Positions 47,022-59,143 of a stretch of 64,000 bases of DNA are shown in pieces. The translations under genes and the position numbers were made by a program. The stretch is taken from positions 811,501-875,500 of the forward strand of contig CANJKZ010000093.1 in the NCBI GenBank assembly GCA_947471745.1, written 5' to 3'. This DNA comes from Closterium sp. Naga37s-1 (taxonomy: Eukaryota; Streptophyta; Zygnematophyceae; Desmidiales; Closteriaceae). The number at the start of each line of letters is the position of its first letter. The stretch's first letter is position 1. The notes beneath the pieces are model-generated. The model was not told the DNA's origin. It was given only the letters and a program-made list of their open reading frames with translations, and did no database searches.

Positions 47022-47629
47022 GGCGGGCGGAGCGGCGGGGTTGGGAGGAGTTGGAACTTGGAGGAGGAAAAACGCGAGAAGGGATGGTTATCGAACCTGT
47101 TCGTTGAGCGAATTCTTGAAACGTCCGTCAGCAGCTACGTAGATTGAATATTTCTCTCCGGCGCAGGAATGGTAGAACGAGAAAGACGAGAAAATGAGAG
47201 AAGTCTCGGAATGTGCGTTACGAGTCCATCCAGGCGCAGCGCAACTAAACAGGTGGGAGCGAGGGAACGAGCATGGTGGTGCTGCTGCTGACGCAGCTGG
47301 AATGAATGGTGCGAATGCGAACGAACCTCTCTTCCTCGCAGATGACACCATAGGGCAATGAGACGGACGGCAATTTGCTGACGCACGATACTGTAAATGT
47401 TACGCCACCGATATTCATAGATATAAAAATATTCACCAACTAATCATTTTCACCATTGCACTTTCCCGAGGGCTCACACACACACGATCACATCCTACGG
47501 TAGAATTGGCTTGCATAAACGAATCTCAATCATCCGAGTCAGCCTTCCTTGCTCAACTCCCCTTCATCTCCATAGCTCTCTCTAACCATATCGCCATCTC
47601 AACACATCGCCATGTTTATTACCGTATCA
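47022..47629. other. Spacer between membrane-protein gene and cysteinyl-tRNA synthetase
   Basis: The 3' flank of the synthetase and 5' flank of the membrane-protein gene. No feature recognised. Confidence 0.5.
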
Positions 47630-50600
47630 TCACACCAGCCCGCTAGATTCATCAGCATCATCCTGGGCAGAGATAGCAGCAGGCCTCCAGGCGGTGCCAG
47701 CAGGTGTGTCCATGAGCATGATTCCCACCAGGGCCAGCTCATCACGAACCGCATCCGACCGTGCAAAGTCCTTGGCCTTCCTCGCCTCATCGCGCTGCTC
47801 CAGCATCCCCTGCACCTGCTCCGCGCTCATCCCTGCGCGTTTCAGCGCCAGCTGCTTCAGCTCCTCCAGCAGCTGCGGTGGGGAAGGCGGGGAAGGAGAG
47901 GAGGCACAGTGAACAGGAGAGTGTGCGGGAGAGAAGGTTCGGCAAGAGTAGTAAGAGAGGGAATGATCAAGGCAGCACAAGGATGTGCCAGCTGGCGCAG
48001 CTCCTCCAGCAGCTGGCGTGGGGAAGGCGGGGAAGGAAGACACAGCGAGCGAGAGCGAGGGAGTAGGAAGGTTCAGCAAGCGAACTGACAGAGTAAATGA
48101 CAATGAAGACAGTGGCTGTGAGTGAGTTCTTGCAGTCGCTGGCTGCAAGTGCTGGAAACTACTGCTTGAGACACTTGCTAGAGATGGATGCTAGGCATAG
48201 ATACTGGTGGGAGGTGGTGCAGAACGGTGGTGGAGACTAACCGGGGAGAATCCAGTGGTGGGAAGGCCAAGGAGGGCGAGCACGGAGAGCACCGCTTCCT
48301 GCAGCACCATGAGCGATGGCACCCTGGCGGGATCCTTCTTGTACTGCCATGGGCAGAGAGGGCAGAGAGGGCAGAGAGGGCAGAGAGGGCAGAGAGGGCA
48401 GAGAGGGCAGAGAAAGCAGAGAGGGCAGAGAGGGCAGAGAGGGCAGAGAGGGCAGAGAGGGCAGAGAGGGCATGACAGGCACAACATGAGCTTCGGAACG
48501 TGTTGATGGGTGAAAGCACGGAAACAAACAGCAGAGCGCGCAGATGGTAGGTGAAAACATTCAAAGACGCGACCTGATTCCACCGCGTATCAACCTCACA
48601 TGCACCAACCACTCCCCTTTCCCCCACCAACCTCTCCCCTTAACCCCCAAACCCCTTCCCCAATCCCCACCCATGTAGCGCCACTGTGCGTGATTATACG
48701 TGCGTGGCATGTGGTCAAGTGCGCACTGACGGACCTTCTTCGCCCCCAGCAGGTCCGCCATGAGCTTGAGGGGCTCTGACAGGCTTGCCACTGCCTGCGC
48801 CGTGTGCAGATCATCCGCCAACGCTGCTGCTGCCGCCAACCGCACCTGCGCCGCTGCTGTTACCGCTGCCTTGGCTGGCGCAGGAGGAGGCTTGGATGCG
48901 CCTGCACCAGATGATGCCTGATGCTGCTGGCAGTTGGCGGTTTCACAATCGGCCAAGAGCTGGATGGATTAAGAGGGGGAGGTTGGGCAACGAGAGGAGG
49001 GGAGTGCGTCAGTGCGATTGAGAGCGGGAGCCTGTTTGGCAATAAACCCGGTTTGGAAACAAACCCGGCTTGGCACAAAACCGGTTTGGCATAAATATGG
49101 ATCGGCACGGACCTGGTAGAGGTAGAAGACGCGGTCAGAGGCACGGTCGAGCTGGCGGTCGCTGTAGTTGATGGGCGATCGGTAGTGCGTGCACAGCAGG
49201 AACCACCGCACTGTCACCGCGTGAAAACGATCCAGCACCTGCCGTGCAGAGGGGGGGGAAAGAGGGGGGGGGGGGGTGGGTAAACTTTGAAGTCGACTCA
49301 AAACTGGTGCGTGGCGCGTGGAGGGGCGGCTTTGAGGCGTCTCAAAAGAGGAGGAACTAGTACACTGCCACTTTCAAACGAGCGTGGTAGCAATCTGAGT
49401 CACTTTCAGGAATTCTTAAAAGCTCCTGCCGTGGTATCGAGCGTGGGGTGGGATAGGAATGAAGGGGAGGATTGAGAATTGGGAGAAGAGTCGGAAGGAG
49501 GAGGATGTGGGGAGGGGAGAGTGATGAGGAGGATAGAGGAGGGGTAGGGTAACGAGGGCGAGGGAGCAAGAAAGGTAACGTTCTGCTGATGACCCCCATT
49601 CCTCCCCCCCTCCCCCTCCCCTCCTCCCTCTCCCCCACACCGCCCCCTTCCCCCCATGGTGCATCAAAGGAGGGCAGTGTGCAGCTGACCTCGCGGATGG
49701 TGAAGAAGTTCCCGAGGGACTTGGACATCTTCTCCGAGTCCACATTCACAAAGCCGTTGTGCAGCCACACCGACACCCCACACGCCTCCCCCTCCTCGCC
49801 CCGATGCTCTGCTGCGCAGTGCAAACACCCCTCCTGCTGCTCCTCCTGCTGCTGCTGCTCGTCCTGCTGCACATGCTGCTGCGCCTGAACAGCACCATCA
49901 CCACCAGCTGCCGCCGCCGCTGCCGCCGCCGCTTTGCTCTGAGCGAGCTCGTTCTCATGGTGGGGGAAGATGAGGTCGCGCCCACCCCCGTGGATGTCAA
50001 ATCGGAAGCCCAGGTAGCGTTTGCTCATGGCGCTGCACTCTATGTGCCACCCCGGCCGCCCCGCACCCCACGGACTGGCCCACGACACCTCACCCGGCTT
50101 GGCACTCTGCAGAGAGAAGAGGGGGGAAAGACAGGAAGCAGTCAGCACAGCAAGCAGCACAGCAAGCAGCACAGCAAGCAGCAAGCAGCACAGCAAGCAG
50201 CACAGCAAGCAGCATGCAGCACAGCAAGCAGCACAGCAAGCAGCACAGCAAGCAGCATGCAGCACAGCAAGCAGCATGCAGCACAGCAAGCAGCACAGCA
50301 AGCAGCATGCAGCACAGCAAGCAGCACAGCAAGCAGCATGCAGCACAGCAAGCAGCATGCAGCACAGCATGCAGCACAGCAAGCAGCATGCAGCACAGCA
50401 TGCAGCACAGCAAGCAGCATGCAGCACAGCAAGCAGCACAGCAAGCAGCATGCAGCACAGCAAGCAGCACAGCAAGCAGCATGCAGCACAGCAAGCAGCA
50501 TGCAGCACAGCATGCAGCACAGCAAGCAGCATGCAGCACAGCATGCAGCACTCAGCACAGCACTCAGCACAGCACTCAGCACAGCAGGCAGCACAGCAGG

Positions 50601-53132
50601 CACCTTCCAGAGGGCAAAGTCAGCCGGGTTCCTCTTCCTCTCGTCCACTGCCACCCGCTCGCCCGCCCGGTTCTCCTCCTGCCGCCGCCCCGACAGCTGG
50701 CCATACCCCTCCGCTTTGTCCACATCAAAGAAGACATCTCCGCCATCCACAACATAGCCTGCACCCGAATCCACTATCTGGCGAGAAAGAGAGGGAGAGA
50801 GAGGCGCATGGTTGAGAGGTGAGAAGGGGGTGGGGGTGGAGCTATGGAGAAGTAAGAGCATGGCGTGGCATGGCAGTGCAATGGAGCATGGCACAGCATG
50901 GGTGGTTGAATGCATGTCATAGGTGAGGTATGGTATGGCATGGTATGGTAAGGCATGGTATGGTCTGGCATGGCATGGTATGGCATGGGATAGTAGTATG
51001 GCATGGCATGGGATGGCATGGTAGGGCATGTCATGGTAGGGCATGTCATGGTAGGGCATGTCATGGTAGGGCATGTCATGGTAGGGCATGTCATGGTAGG
51101 GCATGTCATGGTAGGGCATGGCGTGGCATGATGAGGGCAAGGAAGCGCACCTGTTGGATCATGTGGATGATGTCAGGGATGTGCTCGGACACCTTGGGCT
51201 CATGCGTGGGGGGCAGACACTTTTTGAGTCGACTCAAAAACAGTAAAGTATGGAATGGTATGATGAGGGGCAAGGAGTAGGGCAGGGCAGGGCAGGGCAG
51301 GGCAGGGCAGGGCAGGGCAGGGCAGGGCAGGGCATAGCACCTGTTGGATCATGTGGATGATGTCAGGGATGTGTTCTGACACCTTGGGCTCATGCGTGGG
51401 GGGCAGGCACCCCAGTGCATGCATGTCCGCATGGAACTCTGTGATGAACCGACGGCTCAGATGCAGCGGATCTTCGCCCAGATCCAATGCACGCTTGATG
51501 ATCTGAGGCGGGAGGTGGAGAGATAAGGTGGAGAGGGACGGACACGTGCTTTGCTGCAGCGGGCTTGCATGGACGGACACAGATGGATGGTGTATCGAAT
51601 GGATGGAAGGGTTCGAAAGAAGCACTGCTGCTGCAGCAGCAGCGGCGGCGGCGGCAGTGGCAACAGCAGCAGATGCATGCATGGGATGGGATTTGAGAAT
51701 TCTCAAGAAGCACCTTGTCATCGACATCCGTGAAGTTGCGCACATACGTGACGTTGTACCCCATGTGCTGCAGATACCTGGTGCACATACATGGCCATTG
51801 GCCACACAGAGTGGGAAGGGAACCGCACGCACGCACATGGGCGCGCATATAGGGGCGCATAGACGCACCACAGATGAGAGACATTATACACGTGGATGCT
51901 TTCAGGCAGTCACAAAGGAAGCCAAGCCACTAGGGAGACTGGGGACAAAGGAGGGAAACGAAGAGAGAGGAAAGCGGAAGAGCCTTTCTTGGGCACGATG
52001 GAGACGTGCTAGAGGAGAGGACACACACTCGCACACTTGTAGTGAACACACAACCCAACCCCCTTCCCCCCTTCTCCTCCCCCCTCCCTCCCCCCCACAC
52101 ACACACCCACATTCTCTCTCACTTCCGCTTCCCCCCCCCCCCCCCCTCCCCCCCCCCCCCCCCTCCCCCCCCCCCCTTTCTCCCCTCAACACACCTGTAG
52201 AGGACGTCGAAAGAGACGTACACGCGGGCATGTCCGATGTGACTGTAATCGTATACAGTCACACCGCACACATACATGCCCACGTGCCCCGCCCGTAGCG
52301 GCACAAACTCCTCCTTACTCCGACTCATCGTGTTATGCAGCATCAGCCTCACCACCTCACCCTTCCCCTTCCCTTTCCTCTTCTCAGTCGCCTTCACATC
52401 CCCCTTCTGCTTTCCCTTGCCCGTCCTGCTCGCCTGCTGCGCTGCCTCCTCGCCATTCACTGCCCCGCTGGCAGTTGCCTCCTCCCCCGTGTCCACGCCC
52501 GCTCCTCCCCTCTGCTCCTCCGTCGCCGTCGCACTCGTGTCCACATTCGCGCCAGCCCGCGCGCAAACCCCTCTGAAACCACTCTCCCGGTTGAATCCGC
52601 CGCAGGAACTTCTGCTGCTGCTGCTGCTGGGGAGTGTGGGGCCGGATAGTGGCAGAGCGGTTGGATGGAATGAAAAGTGGCTGCGTTGCGGGTGGTGGCT
52701 GCCTCGCAGCGGACCGACCGTTGATCCGAAGCAGCGATGGCGGAGCGCGAGCGCCGATCTTTGCGCTTGGCGCGAAACGGCGCTGCATTGGCGGCTGGTG
52801 GTGCTGCTGCTGCCGCAATCCACGCTGACCAATCGCATTCTTCTCTCAAGGCTAAAACTGCCGCCATTTAGTCCCGCGTCGCGGCGGTATAGACTAACTT
52901 CTCCGCTTTCACGTCCCTGCGCCGTGGTTTCGCGTTCCAATATCCCTACCCCTTGGCGCGCAGTCCCGCTAATACCAGTACTACGGGGAACCGCCGCATT
53001 TCGCAAAACGCCCATAGCCCCCGCCATGAGCGCGCGGGCCTGGCGCAACGGCGTCGCGGCGGAGGCTGCGGCGGAGCGGTGCAGGCAGTGCGCAGGGGAG
53101 AAGGTGGGCGCAAAGGCGGAAACTGTGGCCAT
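47630..53132 (-). CDS. CARS: Cysteinyl-tRNA synthetase, organelle type
   Basis: Nine exons in phase: 52195-53132, 51714-51777, 51341-51502, 50604-50777, 49690-50106, 49113-49238, 48735-48959, 48242-48343, 47630-47872; 816 residues. It charges tRNA-Cys. The catalytic domain shows [20 protein letters not shown] (HIGH at 298-301), [15 protein letters not shown] (zinc ligand Cys), [15 protein letters not shown] and KMSKS (572-576), then the C-terminal helical part ending [20 protein letters not shown]. The first about 260 residues are Ser/Arg/Ala-rich and unlike the enzyme core, fitting an organelle transit peptide plus a linker. A Gln/Glu/Ala-rich insert of about 50 residues lies between HHENE and KMSKS. 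The start is the first in-frame ATG (53130-53132). Introns are packed with different minisatellites and two palindrome sites. Confidence 0.9.
47985..48020 (-). repeat. Short copy of the last synthetase exon start
   Basis: Repeats CAGCTGCTGGAGGAGCTG with the flanking CTTCCCCAC from the true acceptor region at 47872; about 36 bp. Confidence 0.65.
48351..48472. repeat. GGGCAGAGA 9-bp minisatellite
   Basis: About 13 units with one AAGCAGAGA variant, intronic, adjacent to the exon at 48242-48343. Confidence 0.95.
49285..49347. repeat. Two palindromes without a recognisable exon copy
   Basis: CTTTGAAGTCGACTCAAAA (49285-49302) and TTTGAGGCGTCTCAAAA (49331-49347) lie 28 bp apart in the synthetase intron. 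No neighbouring exon copy is recognisable, so these may be remnants or independent insertions. Confidence 0.85.
50140..50598. repeat. AGCAGCACAGCA-type satellite in synthetase intron
   Basis: About 460 bp of mixed 5-, 6- and 9-bp units (AGCAGCACAGCA, AGCAGCATGC) filling nearly the whole intron between 50106 and 50604. The long Cys/Leu- and Gln/Ser-rich open frames in all frames are artefacts. Confidence 0.95.
50930..51125. repeat. GGTATGGCAT / GGTAGGGCATGTCAT repeats
   Basis: Irregular 5-bp-based units grading into seven perfect 17-bp units (GGTAGGGCATGTCAT plus GG) at about 51016-51120, in the synthetase intron. Confidence 0.9.
51151..51240 (-). repeat. Copy of synthetase exon 3 end with perfect palindrome
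   Basis: The last 69 bases of exon 3 (from CTGCCCCCCACG to ATGATCCAACAG) with donor GTGC recur at 51151-51219, downstream of the true exon end at 51341. The broken edge abuts a perfect 20-bp palindrome, TTTTTGAGTCGACTCAAAAA, at 51221-51240. The copy differs from the exon at about three positions. Confidence 0.93.
51284..51333. repeat. GGCAG pentamer repeat
   Basis: Ten perfect units between synthetase exon 3 and its downstream copy. Confidence 0.95.
52131..52177. repeat. Long C tract in synthetase intron 1
   Basis: About 47 bases of C with only two or three T interruptions. On the transcribed sense strand it is G-rich, able in principle to form a G-quadruplex, and opposite in polarity to most introns here. 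Confidence 0.9.
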
Positions 53133-53657
53133 GGAGAGGCGCCTCAGCGCGTGCGCCGTGATGGCGGGCCCGGGAAGGTAACCCAGCGTTACTGGCCCGT
53201 GACTGTGACTCTGCAACCGTTACAACGAGGCTGCGGGCGCAATTGGCTCTTTATTGAGGCGCTACTGAAGCAAGGATGGGGAGTGGAGGATAGGGCAGTT
53301 TCGCATAGCTTCGCGAAGTAACGATGGCGAATTCCTGCACAAATATGAGCCATAGAACTGAAATTTCGTTTTCAGGACTAGGAACAGATCAATAAAAGGC
53401 CTAGCGAGAGAATATCTTGCACACCACTTAAATTGACTCCACATAACTGTGACCTTATTCCTTAACCAAGCACAGGAAACAAGTGTGCCTGCCTGTATAT
53501 GCACAGTGTACCAATGTGCATACTCAGCCAAGAAAAGAACAATCACAAGCACTTTGGCCAAGCCAGGCTCACTTCACTTTCCTTCCCACCCCAACCCAAC
53601 CCTGCGGTGCCAGCTGACAGAACCAACCAGCGCAAACCCTAGCTCGCACCCACGCTA
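53133..53657. other. Spacer between cysteinyl-tRNA synthetase and LCB1
   Basis: 3' flank of LCB1 and promoter side of the synthetase, both leftward. No feature recognised. Confidence 0.5.
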
Positions 53658-56600
53658 TCAGCTAGACGCTTCTGAACCGAGCACACGAGCAGTTGCCCGG
53701 CCAAAGGCCTTAGCTGCCAGCAGCATGTCGTCCTGCGAATGCCCTGCGGACATGCACACCCGGATGCCCGCCGGCAAGGGGCATATGTCGAGAGGAGAGC
53801 GCAGCGGAACACTCACCAGCACATCCTCCCCCTCCCGCATCTGACACACGGACAGGAGAAGCAAGCACGCGACACCACACAGAAGAAAGAGGGGGGAGAA
53901 GATTTGTCAGTTGCAGTGCAAGATAAGGGGGAGGGGTGGGTGCACCGTGCAAGTAAGTGAAGTGGGGAATGCGGTAAGGAGGGTGGCAGAAAACAGCTGG
54001 CTGAGACAAAACAGTTCAAGTCCCTGAATAATGCTCCATGCATGAGTATTCAAAAAGACAAGCAATACTTATTTTTTTCCCTAAGTTCAGCAGCACAGCA
54101 CACACCACCCCTGCGTTCACCTCATCCACTATCCTCTGCAGCACGGCAGGCGGGTGGCAGCAAATGACAGCAAACGACAGGCTGAAACAGAGTGATACTC
54201 TGAGTTTTTTTTTAACAAGACTAGCAGCCCAGCTCACACCACCCCCGCGCTCACCTCATCCACTATCCTCTGCAGCACGGCAGGCTCCTCCTCCCCATCC
54301 TGCACCGCGCCCCCTGCGCCTGCTCCCTTGCGCACCCGCAGCAGCACCACTGGCGACACAGAATGGCCATGGACCTCCAGATCAGGGCAGTGGGTCGCCA
54401 TGGCTGCAGGATTGGGGAGGAGGGGTTGGGGGAAGATGGCATGGGATGTGAGAAGGGGTAGAAGCTATGTGGTATAAGCATGCATCCCCATGGCATACAG
54501 GACTGGTGCTTCTCATGTATCATTAAGGCAGGGGGGAGGGTTTCTGAAGCAACACCGTAGAAAGAACACCCTCCCACGAACCACACACTCTCCTCATCAA
54601 CCCAGTAACAAGCTGTCTTCTCCCCTCCTAATACCCCTCTCGCTGTTGCCTTGACTTCCTCTCCCGTGTCCGCACGCACAGCGCCCAACACACAGCGCTG
54701 CCAAGCACACGGCACCAACTGACCTTCCCGGAAGGTGCTGGCGTTAGATTGCAGGAGGGAGCGTGCATTGGGGCGTGCCTCCATCTCATCCAGCGCTGCC
54801 ATGGCTGCAGACGCCAGGAACGGTGGCAGTGACGCTGAGAAACAGTACCCCATGCCGCCCAGCCGCTGCCGGGAGGGTAAGAGGCACAGGCAGGTAAGAG
54901 AGGGAGCATAGGGCGCGGAAGCATGAGCGGAGGAGGATGGAGCATGCAAGATGGGGCAGGAGAGGAGGGAGATGGAGAGTAATGGGATGGGGATGGGATG
55001 GGAACGGAAGCAAGCAGGCACGGAAGCAGGCAGGCACGGAAGCAAGAAGCACGCAGCAAGCAAGCACGAGCACAGGGAGCAGCAGGAGCGCGCACACACA
55101 GCACATGTCTCACCTGGTGATCCACCACCTTGGCGCTGCCACAGCAGAACCCTCCAACAGAAGCAAGCGAAGTGCCCATAGCAGCGACAATAATGTCAAT
55201 GTTGGTCACGGGCATGCCGTAGTGCTCTGATATGCCGCGCCCCGTGGGCCCCAGCACGCCGAAGGACAGGCTCTCCTCCACAATGATGCGGAACTTGTAC
55301 TTCTCCTTCAGCCGCACCAGCTCTGGCAGGGGTAGCAGCTCGCCCGAACACTGCCATGAGTGGAAGAGAGAGAGGGCGTCGGGGAGTGGGGGAAGAGCAT
55401 TTGGGAGGAGTGTGCGGGGAGAGAGTGGCAACCAGCACGCCAAACGAGAGGCTCTCCTCCACGATGATGCGGAACTTGTACTTCTCCTTCAGCCGCACCA
55501 GCTCCGGTAAGGGTAGCAGCTCGCCGGAACACTGACGTGAGTGGGAGTGAGAGAGGGTGTGAAGGGAGGAATTTTTGAGTTGCCTGAAGAAACGAGAGGC
55601 TCTCCTCCACGATTATGCGGAACTTGTACTTCTCCTTCAGCCGCACCAGCTCCGGCAGGAATAGCAGCTCCCCGGAGCACTGATATGCGCGGGAGAGAGA
55701 GGATGTGGGAGGAGCGATTGAAGGGGAGAGGGTGGGAGGAGGGCGCGGAAGGAGAGAGTGGTGGGGAGAGAAACTGGAGGAAGAAAGAGCGAGAGAGAAC
55801 GGATGGAGTGGGTCCTTTCACAACCCCGCCCGCGTCCCCCGTCCCCTCCCCCGCATCCAGCACCTGGTACAGGGCTTCAACGGCAATGAAGCGGCGGATG
55901 TCGGTCTTGTTGCTCTTGCGGTCGGCGGCGGCGTGCTGCTGCAGCAGCTGCTCCAGGTGACGCATGTCGTTGTGGCGGAAGCACACTCTCTTCCCACAGC
56001 TCATACGTGCACTGCACTGGCCTCTCCCTTCCCTCCTCCCTCCTCCCTCCTCCTGCTCACTCTGCAACCCTTCCCCTCACTCTCTTCTCCTCCCTCTCCC
56101 TCTCCCTCTCTCCTTCCCCCACCCACCCCTTACCCCCCCATCCCCCTCCTCTGCCCCCCCTGTCACCTGGTACAGAGCTTCAACGGCAATGAAGCGGCGG
56201 ATGTCGGTCTTGTTGCTCTTGCGGTCGGCGGCAGCGTGCTGCTGCAGCAGCTGCTCCAGGTGACGCATGTCGTTGTGGCGGAAGTAGCGCACCGTGCTGC
56301 GCGCCAGTGTCATGCCGTTCTGCATCGCCCACCCCACTCCCTCGTCACTGCCACCGCACAGAACAGTACCCAACCGCACATAGCCGCAAGGGCGGTAGAG
56401 ATCAGCAGAAGAGGGGAATTGACGCGGGAGAAGAGGATGAGGGATGGAAGGTGTGGGGAGGGACAGAGGGGAGTGCGCGGGCCGCGGGGGAGCGGGGAGG
56501 GGGAAGGATGGCAACCAGGAGGCGGATTGATGGTTGAATGATTTGATTTCATGATTGTGTTGTGATGTGATGAGGAGGGCAAAGCACGAACAGAAATTAT

Positions 56601-59143
56601 AAGGATGGGAGGAAACAGAGGGAGAGGAGAAGGGGCCCAGAGGCTGAGAGGAGAAGTGGAGCAGAGGATGAGGGGAGGAGAGGAGACGAGGAGAAGAGGA
56701 GAGGGGAGAGGGTAGGGGAAGCGCGTGGGAGGGGTGCGTGCGCACGCAATAATAAGGTCGCCGCGCTTGCAGAAGGCGGGGATGGTGGAGGCGACAGTGG
56801 CGAGGCCGTAGGAGTAGAGAATGCACCCCTCCACACCCATGAACGCCGCTATGCGCTCCTCCAGATCCAGATGCACGTCTGCCATAGCCACACCCCGCCA
56901 CGACCAGCCCGGGTGGAAAAGGGGAAGGGAGAGGGGGGGGAGGGAACAGGGGAACGGGTGAAGAAGCCGTAGGAGTAGAGAATGCACCCCTCCACACCCA
57001 TGAACGCCGCTATGCGCTCCTCCAGATCCAGATGCACGTCTGCCCCGCCCACCCCGGCATGCCCACCCAGGGAAGCGAGGGACGGGGAATGGGGGGAAAG
57101 GGGACGGGGGGGATCGGGGAATGGGGGTAAGGGGGAAGGAGGGAAATGGGGAAGGTAGTAAGACGGGAAAAGGGGAAGGGGGGAAGGGGGAGAGGGTGAC
57201 GAGGGGGGATGGAGGAAGAGGAGACGTGAGGGGAGAGAAGTGAGCAATGGAGTGAGTGGGCCGACGGGCGGAAGAAGGAGATATTGGTGTGCAGCAGATT
57301 GCGGGGACCGTAATGTGGTGAGAGGTGCTGTGCTGGTGGCGAGTTGGGCAGATTGGGGGCTGGCAGGCATGCGACTTGTAGAGAGAGTCATGTGGCCCCA
57401 ACGGATGGCACAGAGTGGACGGGACGGGACACAGTCAGTCACACAGCATGTCCACGTGACAGACACCCAACCCAAAGCATACCTATGGTGCCGTAGAATC
57501 CACGCGGGCCACACGAGCCCACCCCGTACTTGTGCAGGGCCGCTGTGGCCGCATCCTGGGCGATGCATGCAGGGCAGTGTGTCAGGGGATGGGCGGGGGA
57601 GGGGGAAGGAAGGAGTCGCAGTAAGATACGAGAAGGAAGGGCGGCGGGAGTAGAGGGCGTGTGGCGCACATGGCACAAGGCACATGGCAAGGGGCACATG
57701 GCACAAGGCACGCGGCACGCGGCACATGGCACATGGAAAATGGCACATGGCATGGCACAGCACAGCACACGTCACATGCTACACATCTACAGATTCTACA
57801 CACATCAAGGCACAGTGCGCTGACCTGCACATGCGTGTTGCCAATGAGCCCCAGGAAGTTCATAGACGCCAGATTCAGCATCTTGCGCCCGTCTGCCACC
57901 GTCCATGGCTCTCCCGCCCTGCACCGTGCCAGGGAGGCCGCGACCGGCGGTGGTGGTCGTAGGGGGTAGGGGGCGGGGAAGAAGGGAGCGATGGGGAGGC
58001 ATGAGAAACTTACCGAAGCACGAATGAGAGGTGGAGTGGAACTAGATGCTTACTCACAGCACAGCACCAACAAACGTGGCCCCCATCGCTACCTGCCCCA
58101 TCCCACCCTCCAGCTCCAGTAGTCAGCTGTTCAAAACAAGGCAACTTCCCTTCCAGGGCCAGGACTCCCCTCTTGACTCACTTGTCGAGCACGGGCACGT
58201 GGCGGGCGAGGGCTTGAGGAGGAGCGGGCGGGTGCAGCGGCTCAGGCACCCACTCCTCACACAGGGTGTCGACCTCCTGCTCGCGCACGCAACAGCGCAC
58301 ACAGGATGCAGTGCAGAGGGGTGCAGTGCAGAGGGGTGCAGTGCAGAGGGGTGCAGTGCAGAGGGGTACAGTGCAGAGCAGTGAAGCACACGTCATGTTT
58401 GGGTCAGGGACGTATTGTGCGATGGTTGCAAGCTAAAACAAGATAACAGGATGCAAAAGAGAGGGCCGCTGGTTATTATGCAACGATGCACACAGTACGT
58501 GAAGGGAAATTAAAGGCGTGAGTGGAGGAGAGGAGAAAGAACGGGTGGAAGGCAGAGGAGAGCGGAGTGGGGTGGCTGACCGTTTCAGTGAGCGATCGTT
58601 TGTCTGGCTTGTAACTCTTCTGCGACATGAGGACGACGATGGCGACGAGCAGAATGGTCTCCAGGATCAGATGGCCTGCCGCGCACAGCCAGATCGCACG
58701 CACGCGCACAGCACCGCAAATCGCCGCACAGCAGAGCACAGCACAGCCAGACAGACGCATGAACGAGCACCATGCACGCAATTAGGAAAGCACGCCATCA
58801 GGTTAGCAAATGAACAAGCGGAGTGACGAGAGGCAAGGAGATGCGATGCGACGCAGAGGATGACGGATGTGCGGAGCGTGACAGGAACGCAATGCCAGGG
58901 GTTTCCTCAGCTCCAATCACGCCAGGCGCCCCATACGCGCGTGGATCTGACGCGAGCGCTAGCTGTAAGTTCGGAACCACCGATCCCGAGGGGACAGGAT
59001 CGGGAGGGGACAGGATTGGGGATGCGCGTACCGTCAACGGTTAAGTCGAGGAAATTGACTCGAAAGAAGGGGACCTGCAGGTACGTGCTGATGATGTCCA
59101 GCAGGCGCACCGCCATGCCTGCCACCGCGTCGTACAGCCCCAT
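53658..59143 (-). CDS. LCB1: Serine palmitoyltransferase subunit LCB1
   Basis: Eleven exons in phase: 59032-59143, 58581-58675, 58182-58276, 57825-57918, 57483-57555, 56746-56878, 56167-56347, 55114-55350, 54724-54865, 54255-54403, 53658-53840; 497 residues, close to plant LCB1. With LCB2 it makes the ER enzyme joining serine and palmitoyl-CoA, the first step of sphingolipid synthesis. Seen: a membrane segment ([17 protein letters not shown]) followed by [115 protein letters not shown] and [12 protein letters not shown]. As in all LCB1 proteins the PLP lysine is absent ([13 protein letters not shown]), so it is the non-catalytic partner. The ATG at 59141-59143 was chosen because it gives the plant-like N-terminal membrane region. 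Five exon-end copies lie in its introns. Confidence 0.93.
54116..54150 (-). repeat. Copy of LCB1 exon 10 end
   Basis: GTGCTGCAGAGGATAGTGGATGAG with donor GTGAACGC recurs downstream of the true exon end at 54255; about 35 bp plus related flanking bases. Confidence 0.8.
55446..55681 (-). repeat. Two upstream copies of LCB1 exon 8 start
   Basis: The acceptor and first about 90 bases of exon 8 ([31 protein letters not shown]) recur at 55446-55533 and 55592-55681, upstream of the true start at 55350. Both keep an AG acceptor and an open frame and break at nearly the same codon (after ESLSF). Confidence 0.9.
55864..55977 (-). repeat. Downstream copy of LCB1 exon 7 end
   Basis: The last about 114 bases of exon 7 ([12 protein letters not shown] to AVEALYQ, donor CAG|GTGCTGG) are repeated about 190 bp downstream with three or so changes and an open frame. 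Confidence 0.9.
56966..57042 (-). repeat. Upstream copy of LCB1 exon 6 start
   Basis: The acceptor and first about 75 bases of exon 6 ([25 protein letters not shown]) recur upstream of the true start at 56878, identical over nearly the whole length, so this copy may be young or under conversion. Confidence 0.9.
57660..57745. repeat. GGCACATGGCACAAGG repeats
   Basis: Irregular 7-9 bp units in an LCB1 intron, similar in sequence to the GCACATG array at 45303-45392. Confidence 0.8.
58306..58378. repeat. 15-bp minisatellite GGGGTGCAGTGCAGA
   Basis: Five units in an LCB1 intron next to the exon at 58182-58276. Confidence 0.92.

Noticed and set aside
49357-51140. Cys/Leu- and Gln/Ser-rich open frames of over 300 codons on both strands
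   Set aside because: They arise from the AGCAGCACAGCA array in an intron of cysteinyl-tRNA synthetase.
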